Notes: generated by a model from the sequence alone, not told the origin. 64,000 nt of DNA from Carposina sasakii (GCA_014607495.2 CP053160.1:1054001-1118000); one strand, 5' to 3'. Shown: positions 1 to 10,983, numbered from the stretch's first letter. Program-made: numbers and translations.

Positions 1-366
1 ACTACAGGAGGCCGGGTTAATTTTTAAGTATTGATCAAAAATTGCGTATGTGGGCTCGTGCGGGGTGAGGTGGGGGGTGGAGGCTGGGGGGAGGGGGTAG
101 TAGCTCGTGCGTGAATTAGATTTTTTGTATAAAATCTGCCATTAGATAGGACTTTTGTTACTGGCACGTACTTTAGAGTTTTGCGTATTCCTGATGTGCG
201 GAATGGATGCTGCGTTGTGGCGGAAAGATTAAATTTTCTGATTGTGTTTTGTTTTATTCCACTTTGATATAGGTACATAATGGATTGTTGAAGCATAAGT
301 TACAGTAAAATTTATGACAACTACTAATATCAGTAACGTGATTATGTAGACGTATTATATGAAATC
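1..366. other. Unique AT-rich sequence, no gene seen
   Basis: No coding pattern or repeat copy was recognised here. The only feature is the G-run cluster at 62-98. A 90-residue open frame on the minus strand is low-complexity (proline and threonine from the G runs) and is treated as chance. Confidence 0.6.
62..98 (+). other. G-run cluster, possible G-quadruplex
   Basis: The plus strand carries four G runs of 4 to 6 bases within 37 bp, separated by spacers of 6, 8 and 1 bases. This fits a loose quadruplex pattern in otherwise AT-rich sequence. Folding is inferred. Confidence 0.35.
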
Positions 367-377
367 GACATATCTAT

Positions 378-620
378 TCTTCTATGCTGCTTTGGGATTG
401 AAAAAAAATGTATAGTACTACAGCTGGTTCTCTTCCCGGGCATACTGTACAAGTCAGTAGAGGGACAAGAGGGTCTTGATGTTTTGTAGGCGATGGGCTG
501 ACCACCTGTCACTACTAACCGAACTTGTTCATCTCAACTATACTCTATAGTAACAACTATATGGTGCTCTGCCTACCCCGTAAGGGATAAAGGCTTGATT
601 ATATGTATGTATGTATGTAT
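378..620 (+). mobile_element. Retroposon B, copy 1, full-length with TSD
   Basis: The element starts TCTTCTATGCTGC and ends in an (ATGT)n microsatellite. It is flanked by a perfect 11-bp target-site duplication GACATATCTAT (367-377 and 621-631). It contains the B landmarks TTCCCGGGCATACTGTACAA, TGACCACCTGTCACTACTAA and TGCTCTGCCTACCCCGTAAG. A nested copy near 47.6 kb has the same 5' start, which marks this as the true beginning of the unit. The TSD and 3' microsatellite indicate target-primed retrotransposition. It has no coding capacity, so it must depend on a LINE; which one is unknown. Confidence 0.85.
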
Positions 621-631
621 GACATATCTAT

Positions 632-1971
632 CTATGTGTACTAAAGGGACAGACAGAATGACATAGTATCTAAGATTTCTGCGCTCAAACTAAAGGCACT
701 AGCATAGGCCCTCTCAAAGATTATACCAACCTCGCCCTTCTTTTCTGGTCCAGATATTTCAGTAATGTAGACTACAGGATATAGCTAGCTACATAATAAT
801 TAGTAAACTCAAGTAAATCACTACAGAATGTACTAAAGACTCTCTTTAAAAACACGAGTCCATGAATTATCTTTTTATTAATAACGTGTTGTTTCAAGAT
901 TTATGCGTTTTTTGGGGAATAAGAGAGCCCCATATTACGGTTAATGTCGCCAATTATTGGACAGACTGGGTTATTTAATTTTTTTTACAAATACTTTAAT
1001 CGGTGTACTGTAACAGTAATTAAGAACATTAACAACAAAGTTACTGATTTTGAAAGAAAGCCCCGAAACGCCAACTTATGCTACACAAACCATAATAAAT
1101 AAAGAAAAAAAATCGCAGTCGACAAATTGAGACTATTCAAATGCAGTTGAATAATATAATTTGATTTTTTTCTTTCATTTTTAATCAGTGGTAGGACCAT
1201 ATAGGGCTTAATTAATTTGTTTTACTAAGCTATTTAGAATATCAAACTAGTTATAAGCTGCGAGAGTTAGCTAATAATTAAATATCTAACGCATTTTTAT
1301 TAAATTCTTACATATAGCATAATTTACAAATTAAAAGTGTACTTTTTAGTCCTAATTAAACTTGCCGCCATAACCAAAACACACTTACAGCCAGCGAAAC
1401 TACACCTAAAATAATTAAAATTTAACCAACTAACCAAACAGCGCTAAGCCCGCAGAGCCCTTGCCAAAAAACGAAATAAAAACCGGGCAAAAGTATTTTC
1501 ATTATCTAATCCGCGGCGACGCAGCCTCCCAAAACCTCCTCGTATATTCATTTCCGTTCTGTTAATACCGCATACTTTTAACTGTCTAACTAGGTGGCAC
1601 CCCCACCCGCCCCCCTCCCCACACCATAACTACTTACACGCGGTAGGCATAGCACAACTTTTATAATACTACGTACTCAGAGGTTTTTAACGAAGCTCCC
1701 GCGGGGGGGCGCCACCTGCCACGCATACCGAAAAATACGCAAAACGAGGGGCCGCCCCCCTATCGCCCCCCCTGGTTAGAAGTGCCCGTATTTTGCGTAT
1801 TTTTAAATTATTCCCCACATGCGGGAGTTTAGTTTTTTTTTCGGGATGCTGCCGGTGACGTGTGTGCCGGCGATTGGAATTTCTAATTTGGATGTTAGAA
1901 TTTTTGTAATTAGAAATGCTTTTTGAATTAGTAAGTATTTGCAGTAGTTCTAAGGTTCTAGAATGTACTAA
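632..1971. other. Unique sequence with a GC-rich patch
   Basis: No gene was recognised. About 1500-1860 is GC-rich with long C and G runs, unlike the AT-rich flanks. It could be a conserved non-coding or regulatory stretch, but nothing in the sequence proves this. Confidence 0.5.
1600..1620 (-). other. Quadruplex-type motif on the minus strand
   Basis: The plus strand shows C runs of 5, 3, 6 and 4 separated by single bases. On the minus strand this gives four G runs of at least three bases with one-base loops, a strict quadruplex pattern. Any role is inferred. Confidence 0.45.
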
Positions 1972-2113
1972 TACATCTTCGTCTTCTTCTTCAGCCTATT
2001 GCAGTCCACTGCTGGACGTAGGCCTCGCCGAGGGCACGCCACAAGGCTACTGCCACAGAGGGGTTTTGCTCACAGTCACCACTCTGGGCAGGCGGGTTGG
2101 TGACCGCAATATT
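1972..2113 (-). mobile_element. SINE-like A, copy 1, 5'-truncated
   Basis: A copy in minus orientation: the (GAA)n-type 3' tail appears on the plus strand as a CTT-rich run at its left end, followed by CAGCCTATTGCAGTCCACTG. Homology stops after GTGACCGCA near 2110, so only the 3' half is present. No target-site duplication was found. A MITE C fragment lies about 50 bp downstream. Confidence 0.75.
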
Positions 2114-2163
2114 AATTATAGGTATACATAATTACTTGGAATTTCGATAAAATTTTAGTCTTA

Positions 2164-2320
2164 ACAAGATTCTATGAAAATTCCTGAGGTATTTAAAAAT
2201 TCTCCATACTATCGGGAAAAATAAAATTGTGATTTCGGGTCTCAAATTTTGTGGACAGGTTCTCTATAGTGGGTTATTTACATAGCTTTTCGCTTAACAT
2301 ACCCTTTTTGTTACACCCTG
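2164..2320. mobile_element. MITE C, right-half fragment
   Basis: This matches the right half of the 260-bp palindromic MITE: TTCTCTATAGTGGG, TAGCTTTTCGCTTAACATAC and the terminus TTACACCCTG followed by TA. The left half is missing; the segment starts inside the centre of the element. Confidence 0.75.
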
Positions 2321-2385
2321 TATATCTATAGAATAGGTAGTCTATAGATAGTGTATAAATTATAAGATTGACGTCAAGCAAGTAA

Positions 2386-2578
2386 CTGGTCGTATTATAT
2401 TTTCAAAGTAATTATCATAATTATGTTACTATGTATACAGTGCATGTACCTACTCAAATATTTTTAAACAATAAATTATTAATACTGGTCTTATTATATT
2501 TTCAAAGTAATTATCATAACAATTATGTTATTATGTATATAGTGCATGTACTCAAATATTTTTAAACAATATATTAAT
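2386..2578. repeat. Tandem duplication, about 99-bp unit, two copies
   Basis: Two head-to-tail units begin CTGGTC(G/T)TATTATATTTTC at 2386 and 2485. They share TATTATATTTTCAAAGTAAT and CAAATATTTTTAAACAAT with a few substitutions and small indels. This is a local duplication, not a known mobile element. Confidence 0.85.
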
Positions 2579-2584
2579 CTAACT

Positions 2585-2755
2585 CTAGTGCTCTAAAAAC
2601 ATCCTGACACGACCGACATATTCACAAAAAGTTCTTTCGCATCTTTGAATAGCACCTGTAGCATTTTGAAAATCATCTAGTTCCTTACCAATCGAGATTA
2701 AATCTTTAGCGCCCGCCTTAAAGTTTATTTCGCCGTATGATACAGGATAGTGACG
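2585..2755 (-). other. Possible coding remnant, unidentified
   Basis: The minus strand is open for 56 codons between an in-frame TGA (2756-2758) and TAG (2585-2587). The translation is unusually protein-like, including DLISIGKELDDFQNATGAIQ and CERTFCEYVGRVRMFLEH. There is no early ATG, so it would have to be a last exon or a decayed gene piece. A possible acceptor AG precedes GCGGGCGCTAAAG, but it lacks a good pyrimidine tract. I do not recognise the family. Open frames of this length also arise by chance in 64 kb. Confidence 0.15.
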
Positions 2756-2903
2756 TCATAAACACGTCATGTTGTAAGAACCCCGACATGACATGATGCG
2801 GAGGAGAAAGTGCGTCACAAGCTCGCGTCCAATGATAATAGAGCTACGATAAGCGATCTCCAGATCATTTATCTGGCATTATAGTATTAGTTTCTGCAGG
2901 CCT

Positions 2904-3060
2904 ATTGGATATCTTTTTTGACAGTTCATAGTGATCATCATTCAATTGAAACTCAACAACTGGAAGTGGCATAATGCCTTATCTGAAGAAAATTTTGTCA
3001 ACACACACATACATGTCACTTCCAGTTCATAACTATAAACTGTCAAAAAAAATAGCCAAT
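2904..3060. repeat. Imperfect foldback, about 157 bp
   Basis: The left arm ATTGGATATCTTTTTTGACA...ATAG pairs with the right arm CTAT...TGTCAAAAAAAATAGCCAAT. Inside these, ACTGGAAGTG faces CACTTCCAGT. The structure resembles a small MITE remnant. No target-site duplication was found. Confidence 0.55.
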
Positions 3061-3635
3061 ACGGGGGCTCGTATCGTCTCTATACAAAATTCAACATGGC
3101 GGCTATATTTATCGTATTTTGACAGGCTAAATGTCGATAAATCGGTTTATCATATCGTGTTTCGCAGGTCATGCTAGGCTTGCTGGTCGACTTTATTTTT
3201 AAATCCTACAAATTACTTAAAATGATTATTATCATTAAATTAGACATTAGAAAAGTAAAACTTGGCTTCTTTTTCTATTGTAGCTAAATACTTCAGCATA
3301 TTACTATAGGTACATTTACATGCATTCATTTAATCATGATACTTCAGCTTTTTCATGTATTTTGTAATTAATCAACATCAATGGGATGTATCTCCACTAA
3401 CTTATAGTTTGAGACGCTTAGCAAAGCCAGTGGAGCACAACCTTTAGGAGTTTTATAGCTTATAATACGGCAGGCTCCCTCACGTGTTTAGTTTCAAGAA
3501 TTGATCTTGTCAGTTTGCGTAGTTCAGTCAGAGAACCTTTTATATTCTTTTTTTCATAGTATGACATGCAATTTTTTGTGACATTTTCCTGTAAAACACC
3601 TAGATACTCCTTGTATGTTTGTCTTGCATAACAGT
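3061..3635. other. Unique sequence, nothing recognised
   Basis: AT-rich sequence. I saw no gene, repeat copy or structured element. Confidence 0.5.
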
Positions 3636-3644
3636 ATTAAATGT

Positions 3645-3730
3645 AATTCGGGCTACTTCCGACCGGTCGGTATGGAGGTTGTTGGGGGAAGCCTATGTCC
3701 AGCAGTGGACTTCCCAGGGCTGAAATGATG
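3645..3730 (+). mobile_element. 5'-truncated LINE tail with 9-bp TSD
   Basis: An 86-bp fragment contains CTTCCGACCGGTCGG, CCTATGTCCAGCAGTGGAC and a TGATGAT end. It is bounded by a perfect duplication ATTAAATGT (3636-3644 and 3731-3739). Severe 5' truncation with a TSD is typical of LINE insertion. Its 3' motif matches that of SINE-like A, suggesting this LINE type may supply the machinery for A. The clade is not determinable from the tail alone. Confidence 0.75.
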
Positions 3731-3739
3731 ATTAAATGT

Positions 3740-4424
3740 TATTATTTTTATGATTTTCACGTAAAATAAAATAAAATACTTAGGTACGATAACAGATGGT
3801 ATTTCAATATTTTGAATTATTGAATTTTTTCCATGTTATGCAAACAAACATGTTATAAAAACAGAAAACTTCATTGCTTTGTTTATTTTGTTAGTTGATA
3901 CTTACCTAAAAATAACGAATAATACTTACATTTGTAAAGAATACTCATAGAGATTAATAGGTATATTTTTAACAAGGAAAAGGTTTATAGGTTTAGGAAA
4001 AGGTAAAAATAAAATAAAGTTAGTATCATCCATCAACTTGTAGACTTGTACTGTAACGTATAGTCGTAAGAAACGCCTACTAAATATGACGCATTAAATT
4101 TGTGTATCAATGCTGAATTGCAGAAACATTTTTTGTAGGCGCTAATCGTTCTCGGAGAATGGGTTCGCTGCATCGGAAAACTTTTACGTTTTATTAGTTG
4201 GTGCAGATAATTAAATAGTTCTACTATTAAATAATATGTCTAATTAATGTTTTTTGTTGATGTTTTATGGAATTTGTCCAGTGTGAGTGCTGCAATGTAT
4301 AATAGCCTGGAGCCTTTTGGTTCGGTTTTTTCTTTAGAACAGTCCGTTTTTTTTATGTAATGGATCTTAGAAGACATCTGGCATAAAGTAGAAAGTGCAT
4401 AAAGACTATTCATCGCATTTTAAT
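3740..4424. other. Unique AT-rich sequence
   Basis: No gene or known repeat was recognised. A short GC-richer segment near 4140-4175 has no further context. Confidence 0.5.
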
Positions 4425-4437
4425 ATAAAGCATTCTA

Positions 4438-4685
4438 TATTGAATTGTATCAGGCGTCACTATTCGGAAGTTCAAATCTCTATTGAGGGATCGCCCACCA
4501 CCGGGCCCTATACCCTCCGCTGACCCTCGGATCTGCCGACTCATGATCACGAACACAAGACACTACAGTCGTAATGAGAAGCCAGATCCAAGCACCTAGC
4601 ATGCAACCATAAATACATAGCTGCTAATCCGAAAACCAATTCGGGTCAGCGGAGTGTATAGGGCCCGGTGGTGGGCGATCCCTCA
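4438..4685. mobile_element. Retroposon H, copy 1, internally inverted, 13-bp TSD
   Basis: The insertion is bounded by a perfect 13-bp duplication ATAAAGCATTCTA (4425-4437 and 4686-4698). It opens with the H start (AATTGTATCAGGCGTCACTA). Next comes an inverted segment matching the H body, then a direct 3' part. This creates a 44-bp inverted repeat with one mismatch (4483-4526 and 4643-4686) carrying GGGCCCGGTGGTGGGCGAT. The TSD shows that the rearranged unit entered as one event. MITE D copy 1 starts 17 bp further on. Confidence 0.8.
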
Positions 4686-4702
4686 ATAAAGCATTCTACA
4701 TA

Positions 4703-5060
4703 CAGGATGTTTTTTCGTTGCCACCCTTAATGAAGGGTACGTACTCTATAGATCAAATAAAAGTAAGTTTATACCAAAAAATGCTGAGAAACGACATTTA
4801 ACTTGGTCGGCCGAAATTTATAGTGTCCAGTGTTTATGCTAGTTTTTTCATAGACAGATATTAATTATTTCTCATTAAAAAACCTTGCTACGCGCGACTA
4901 TGTGCATTTATGCAGAAAAACGCAGTCTATTTACTCAACTTTGGGCCCTAATATCTCGGGAACCGGGCACTTCCCAGGTATGCTTCCATGGAGAAAAATG
5001 ATCGTTATGATGAGGAGATTCCGTAGTTTTTGGGAACGTTGACGACCAAAAATCATCCTG
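4703..5060 (+). mobile_element. MITE D, copy 1, 358 bp
   Basis: The ends are CAGGATG at the left and CATCCTG at the right, flanked by TA on both sides. The body contains CGAAGGGTACGTACTCTATA-type sequence, AAATTTATAGTGTCCAGTGT and GGAGATTCCGTAGTTTT, shared by all five D copies. Short inverted ends and TA flanks point to a Tc1/mariner-type transposase acting in trans. It has no coding capacity. Confidence 0.85.
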
Positions 5061-5062
5061 TA

Positions 5063-7200
5063 TATGACAAGAAATTTTGTTCTTTTAAGCAAGTACCTAC
5101 CTACATGCCTAAGTACTTACGGAATGTTTTAGTGCTGAATTGATCGATTGTAAACAAATGAGCAAGAGCTATTTCAGTACCTATTCACGTACCTGCACTC
5201 GTATCTTTGAGTGCAGCAGCGCATATTTTACGAGATGCAGTTACTTGTATAACTTGTCAGAACTTCGAAACTTGTCGAATACAATTTTTATTCTCGATTG
5301 TTTTTCGATTGATATCAGGACGCATAGAGTTCGTAATGACTCGTCTCCAATCCCGAATTTACGGTCAATGAAGCAAACGGCAGCATCGCGACAATCTCGA
5401 CGTCCTAAATAATAAATTCGACATTTTCCGAGCCCGGTTTGCTTCACACAAACATCCAAGTAAAACAATTTATTACAAAATGTAAACAGGAAGAGCCGTA
5501 TTTTCATTTAGAATACGAATTCTCGATTCTATCCCCCCCCAACCCCCCACTTCCCCAGGACATAGACGAAAATACTCGGTTATGATTAATTTCAAATGCG
5601 GCGCGCATTGATCAAGAAACCGGCTTTTTACTTAAACTACCCATCTCTCCCCACCCCCACCCGCGTGCGAGCGAGACTAAGCTTGCAGCATCGCTCCTCT
5701 CGCTCTAAAACAAAGATGCTAAAACTTCTTTCGCTAGTATGAAGATTTTAATTTCATATTTTTGACGAAACGGTTCTAATTTTACCACCACGCTCGTTCA
5801 AAGCTCGACTGTGCCGCTTCCGCTTAAAGTCGCCATTCCAGTGCGCGGACGGCGCACTTGCTTCCATATTCTAATTCAGAATTAGTTTTCGAAGTGAAAG
5901 ATACAGTTCCAAGACTGTGTGCGTCGGAGGACAAACAGAGAACCCTATAATGTCGTCATTAGAGTTGAAATTCGGTTTTTGAGAGCTCGGTAAGAAATAA
6001 TTCTCCAGTTGTACCCCGAAATTAGTCGAATGAGGGGAAAGGGGTTCATACGATGGGTGGTTTTAAAAGAAGAAGGCAAAAAGGTGGGGATAGAAAGATG
6101 CGCAAAGACTTAGTTCGCGAGGGGGGCTAGGGGGGTCGGCAGGCGTTATAAAATATATAATTCTATACTTACAATACTTGTAAATACGGTATGCGGAAGT
6201 ATGCGGAGAGAAACGTCTTGATACTAGCGCGCTGGGGCGCGGGCGGCTTAGTGGAGTTTGAGAGGTTTTTAGTACAGATAATAACTTCATTTTACTACGC
6301 CAAGTGGAAATACTGTACAAAAGTATCTAAAGTTACATAATAATATAAAGTAAAAATTGTATTGTACCTAACTTATCTATTAAATAAGTGCTAATACTAT
6401 TGGATTTTACAGGTTTTTTTTAATAAATATAGCGTATTAATTTATATATTTTTAATATAATGTTTTCAAAATTTGGTATTAAACAATAAGTATTGATTTT
6501 TTTTCATATTGAATGATCATGTAGTACTTTCTCTAATTGTATGCAAAATATTTAATTGAAAAAACTTGTAAATGTGTCAAACAAGAATTTAACAATAGGC
6601 ATTTTGTACTCGGGATTGAAAGTCGCTGTAGAGATACAAATGCCTATGCAGTGACGTCATTCAAAATCTTGTATGGAAATGATCGGGTAACAATTATTGC
6701 GCACGGCGGTGGTATCCGTCATGTGTATGCAACACCATATTAAAGTTCTCTTAAAAGGGCCTCTACATGTTGACTACGGACCGGGACTGTGTAGTCTCGT
6801 GAATTTCTAAAGAGAAACATAATAATATTGTATATGTATTTGATTTGATTATATTTATTTAAATGAATTCATGAAAATAAGTTAATTAAAAGGAATTTTC
6901 TTATACACACTGCTCTAAAACTGGGTATCTTGAGATATTCAGTTAAATGTTAGAAATAAAATTTAACACAGAGAACTTCGAGATACCGCAGAAAAATAGG
7001 GAAAAAAAACGTGTAGTGAGTGCAGTCAAATTTAGTAAAACATTTAAGCTAGTCCATATACAGATAACATGTTACAAAGCTTCAACGTATTGTAACTTCC
7101 AAAAACAACTATGTACCCCTACAAAAACTTCTCGCAAGTACAAAGACTGTTCGGTCGCGCTATCCCCTCTGATATTTAGTCGCGAGATGTATTATAGCGC
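5063..7200. other. Unique region with G/C runs, no gene accepted
   Basis: Open frames overlap on both strands at 5140-5507, but neither resembles a known protein. C runs at 5533-5556 and 5643-5663, and G runs at 6119-6136, stand out. A TATA-like TATAAAATATAT lies at about 6146 next to GC-rich sequence (6060-6260), possibly a promoter, but without supporting transcription evidence. A CRE-type TGACGTCA is at 6652-6659. Confidence 0.45.
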
Positions 7201-7204
7201 GGTA

Positions 7205-7345
7205 GTTGTTTAAAGTAAAAGCGGCGCGCGACTTAGTGACTCGGGTCGCGGGATCGATTCCCGGCACTTTTTGTGCTCTCGTATGCTCTCATTTCAGGGG
7301 GTATCATACTGAATTAGTTTCGTTTGGATGTGGTTTGAGGGAGTA
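7205..7345 (+). mobile_element. Possible tRNA-derived SINE remnant
   Basis: A B-box-like GCGGGATCGATTCCCGG lies at about 7248-7264, preceded by a degenerate A-box-like region (ACTTAGTGACTCGG). No cloverleaf can be drawn and no second copy is present in the window. It may be a decayed SINE head or a coincidental B box. Confidence 0.3.
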
Positions 7346-7397
7346 ATGTTTTTAGTGCAACTTTATGACTTCTTACAAGTGATCTTTCTAGGTGAGG

Positions 7398-7672
7398 CCA
7401 TAGAGGAATAAGATGCCATAGAGTGTTAATATCACACTAACTGTTTCGATGCAACATTAGACTTTTCGGTGCCTGACAATTCCAGTCCTTGACACTTAGA
7501 TTCTATTTGTGTAATGTATAGTGATGCACTACATTACTAATGTATAGTAACGTATAGTAATGCAATCTAAGCGTCACGGACTGGAATCCTGAGGCACTGA
7601 AAAGTCTAATGATGCATCGAAACAGTTAGTATGACATTAGCACTCTATGTCTACATCTTATTCCTCTATGGT
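7398..7672. repeat. Foldback element, about 275 bp, arms about 105 bp
   Basis: The arms begin CCATAGAGGAATAAGATG at left and mirror CATCTTATTCCTCTATGG at right. They continue through AACTGTTTCGATGCA facing TGCATCGAAACAGTT, and GACTGGAATC facing its complement. The loop is the short TAATGTATAGTAA-rich centre. It could form a long hairpin. No target-site duplication was confirmed and no other copy was seen. Confidence 0.75.
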
Positions 7673-7744
7673 CAGGCTAATGCTACGTTTTCGAAGTCTG
7701 CATTCATTTTAGTTACATAATGTGAAGGTACATACAAACACGAA

Positions 7745-7825
7745 CAGCTGAGAGTAGCCAGAACGGCAGGATCATAAAGGAGATCGCTATAGCGACGTTT
7801 ATCATAGCGGGGTTAGATATGAATA
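7745..7825 (-). repeat. Repeat G fragment
   Basis: Minus-strand partial copy of repeat G: GTAGCCAGAACGGCAGGATC and AGGAGATCGC, then ACGTTTATCATAGCGGGG. It covers the part of G around the GCAGTTCTGGCTACC motif. Confidence 0.5.
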
Positions 7826-7985
7826 ATACGTAACGAGTTAAGAATTAATTTAATATCAATACTTATAAAAGGAGAATATTTAGAAGCAAAAAACATTTAA
7901 ATTTTCTGTAAAAAATTGTTTTAAGGAATCGAACCTACACAATCTATAATTCGCACTAGTAAGAACTAATAAAAGTAGTAATATA

Positions 7986-8245
7986 CAGGCTGTAACAGAA
8001 AGGGTATGTTAAGCAAAAAGTTGTGTAAATAGCCCACTATAGACAACCTATTTCCAAAATTTGAAACTTGAGATCACATGTTTATTTTTCAAGATTGTAT
8101 GAACATTCCTGAGTTGTGTAAGAATTCTCCATACTATCTGGAAAAATAAACATGTGTTTTCGAGTCTGTAATTTTGTGGGTAGGTTCCTTTTAGTAGGCT
8201 ATTTACATAGCTTTTCGCTTAACATACCCCTTTTGTTACACCCTG
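7986..8245. mobile_element. MITE C, copy 2, full 260 bp
   Basis: The element runs from CAGGCTGTAACAGAAAGGG to CCTTTTGTTACACCCTG, with TA on both sides. Almost the whole left half is the reverse complement of the right half, for example GGTATGTTAAGCGAAAAG facing CTTTTCGCTTAACATACC. A transcript would therefore form one long hairpin. It has no ORF. Its length equals that of copies 3 and 4, so this is the intact unit. TA flanks suggest a Tc1/mariner-type source. Confidence 0.88.
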
Positions 8246-8249
8246 TATA

Positions 8250-8744
8250 AAGTCTCACTTTTTTAGTCCTATTTTTATCGCGGAATAGTCAAAGCAGTTT
8301 TTTTTTAAACAAAAACACACCTACCTCACCTGTCACTTGAAATAATAAATACGAAAACCTGTTTGTCTATAATTTATTATTTAATTACGTATAATTTATA
8401 ATTAAATCCCTATAATACAATAGTTAAGTGGGGGTCCTTTTAATTTTATCCACTCATTTCGCTTCTTAGTAAAAAGTTGGCGGGGTGCGGGGGGGTTAAC
8501 TAGCGCCTACGCCGTAGCAGAGCTGCGAGCCTGCTACGACAGGGCTGCTATCAAAAATGAACGTTTAATAGAAATAAGCCTATCTATTTTGTCAAGTAAA
8601 GAGATGTGTATGTACCTATTTCTAAACTAAGTTTTTAGAATAGAAGGGCATGATCACGGAGCGGGGTATCTTCCATACTTAATAAATAATTAGAAGTTAA
8701 TAAATAAATAAATAATAGAGTGAATATTAATAGTCTAGAATCAA
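8250..8744. other. Unique sequence with a short J-like patch
   Basis: No gene was recognised. At 8503-8548 there is a CTACGCCGTAGCAG...CTGCTACGAC patch resembling repeat J. The rest is AT-rich and unassigned. Confidence 0.45.
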
Positions 8745-9098
8745 CCAAGGCGCCGCTGACACGATTCTAAAAATTTTTCGTTTGCAAGCTACGATAGTTA
8801 TTATATTCTTTGCTGCTGCATACCAATCTGTTCATTGTATCAATAATTTTTTTTAAAGTTACATAAAATGAGCCTTTGTCATGAGAAACCCAAAACAACA
8901 GGTGAGGGTGTAAAAATCATTGTTAAGAATATTCTTATGTTTCGACATCTGTGCTAGTCAGACAATATTTTTATTGTTTTACATTTTGTCAATAGTAAAA
9001 AAGTCTATTGTAATGTTTTTCTGACTTTCTATTGAAGGGTGGTTTACTAACGCGCTGCAAACTAAACGAAACCTTAAGGCATGTCAGCGGCGCCTTGG
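8745..9098. mobile_element. Candidate DNA transposon remnant with TIRs
   Basis: The left end CCAAGGCGCCGCTGACA is matched in inverse by TGTCAGCGGCGCCTTGG at the right end. The arms continue weakly inward (TCGTTTGCA facing TGCAAACTAAACGA). The interior of about 320 bp has no ORF. No clear target-site duplication was found, so the superfamily is undetermined. Confidence 0.6.
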
Positions 9099-9143
9099 TT
9101 TATAGTACCTATAATTATGAACTATTCAGATAATGCACCTGTG

Positions 9144-9390
9144 CTGATGCGCGGCTTCACTAGAATACGTCAGCTGCAACTCCTTCCGTATATGTCGTAA
9201 GTGGAGACTAAGGAACTTGGGCATTCTCTCAGGATTACCTAGCAGCTTGTCACTGCTGATCATTTTTGATTTACGTCATACTTACATCATTCGTCTTTAA
9301 TATCAATCTCCGCCATGCTAGTCGTGACTGACTGTACGGGCTCCTTTATGATCCTGCAGTTCTAATTATCCCATTTCGGGAACTAGTATG
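9144..9390 (+). repeat. Repeat G, copy 2, near full-length
   Basis: It contains the G landmarks in order: GCGGCTTCACTAGAATACG, CAGCTGCAACTCCTTCCG, GGCATTCTCTCAGG and TTATGATCCTGCAGTTCT. The middle (about 9265-9330) diverges from other copies. No TSD was identified, so the transposition mechanism of G remains open. Confidence 0.65.
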
Positions 9391-10983
9391 TCGATATTGA
9401 ATGGATTGACTCTAGTTTATGCCGTGTGTAACATAACGAAACAAACAGACCAACTATTCCGAAACTTAGTAAGTCATTATTATTAATACTAGAAAATAAA
9501 ATTACTAACAGCATTCCTTACTTTATAATGCTTGATTCGTATATTCTAAGCCCCCTTTATCAGCCGAACTCAAGCCGGAGCCGAATTAAAACCGAAGTGA
9601 ATTCGCGAAGCCTCCCTCAAGAATTACTTATTCAAAATTCAAACACAAAGCCGCGTAAAACTTATCTCGGCCCCTATTTCTTAAACTACACTCAAGAAGG
9701 GATCTTAAGCATCCCCTAAAAACTGAAAAGTTCATTAGCCGGCAACCCTACTGCTTACTATCTTGCACGTTCCTAAGACGCCCCCCAAGGGGGTCCCCCC
9801 GTGGGGGTCGCGGAAATATGAAGGGAACTCTCTCATTTATCAATACAGAGACTGTTTCTTTCTTTAAGAATTGATTATTCTGCTAAGAATATTGATGGGG
9901 GTGCTAGAAAGTTTCAGGGGTGGGGGCGTAATGTTTTGATTAGAGTTTTTGATGTGCCTCCCCGATGTTTCCTCTTTACATATATGTTTATGTTACTGTT
10001 ATGTTAGGAGTACCTCGCATTCTGCGTGTTTTAAAAGGGAATCGTTCGCTTCCTACGAAGGGTCAATAAGCATCAAGTTAATTGCGAACTCGTGTTTAAT
10101 TTGTAATTAAGGGTGGTGAGGTATGTTTGTAAGTAATCAATTTACAAATGGTAATAATTGGTTAGCTAAGATATGTTCAAGGTTTTCGTATGTTGGTATT
10201 GTTTGTGAGTTTACAAGGACCTAAGCTATATTTTAGTTTTAGTGGAAATTTTGAATTGTACGTTGCAATTAAATAAACCTTATCCTGTAAGTGCTATAAA
10301 TAGCCTATTATTGTAAATTTGACATTGTTATTTTATTTTATTTACTTGGGACAGTTAACAACTATATAACAAAAATACATACTTAGGTATTGTTTTTAAA
10401 GTATAAATAAGTACACAGTCCACTATACTATCCACAAGTTATTTAAAAGAAGGTCACCGCAACGATACCGACAATTTTTTTTTTGCATTTACACAGTCAT
10501 TATCTGTTTTCTCATTATAATTACACATTTGTTATTAGAGAAAATCTACAGATGATAGTAAGCAATAATATTTTATTTATATATCACAATATTTCACCAA
10601 TTAGAACTCGAAATCGCTTTTACTCAAGAACACTATCCTCTGAATCAATCTATATAGATAGCCTTACATCGGATAGAGTAAAGTTACTCGTATTTATGGC
10701 AGGAAGTAAGTGAGGATCGATTGTATGTGGCCGTACTGACACATTTTTATGGCGTAGGGGACGCCCTAAGCGCCTCACCCTTGCCTTTTTAATGTTTAAT
10801 CCTATTTGGCTATGCAACAAAGATTTATAGACCGAAAAATAAAATAAGCTCAGAATCATACCTACTGAAAATAATAGAAAAATATCCAGTTCGTGTTCTA
10901 GTTTGGGTTTATTTTCTTTATTTCAGAAAAACTATCGCTTATTATTATCTTTAAAATTGATTCCGTCCTTTTAAAAAGACGTC
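9391..10983. other. Unique AT-rich region, no gene accepted
   Basis: A 63-residue open frame at 9528-9719 has no recognisable domain. Near 9780-9815 two adjacent C/G hairpins (CCCCCC...GGGGG twice) stand out. Nothing else was recognised. Confidence 0.5.

Noticed and set aside
5140..5507. Overlapping open frames on both strands (90 and 88 residues).
   Set aside because: Neither has recognisable motifs, splice context or codon bias that I can see. Open frames of this size are expected in 64 kb.
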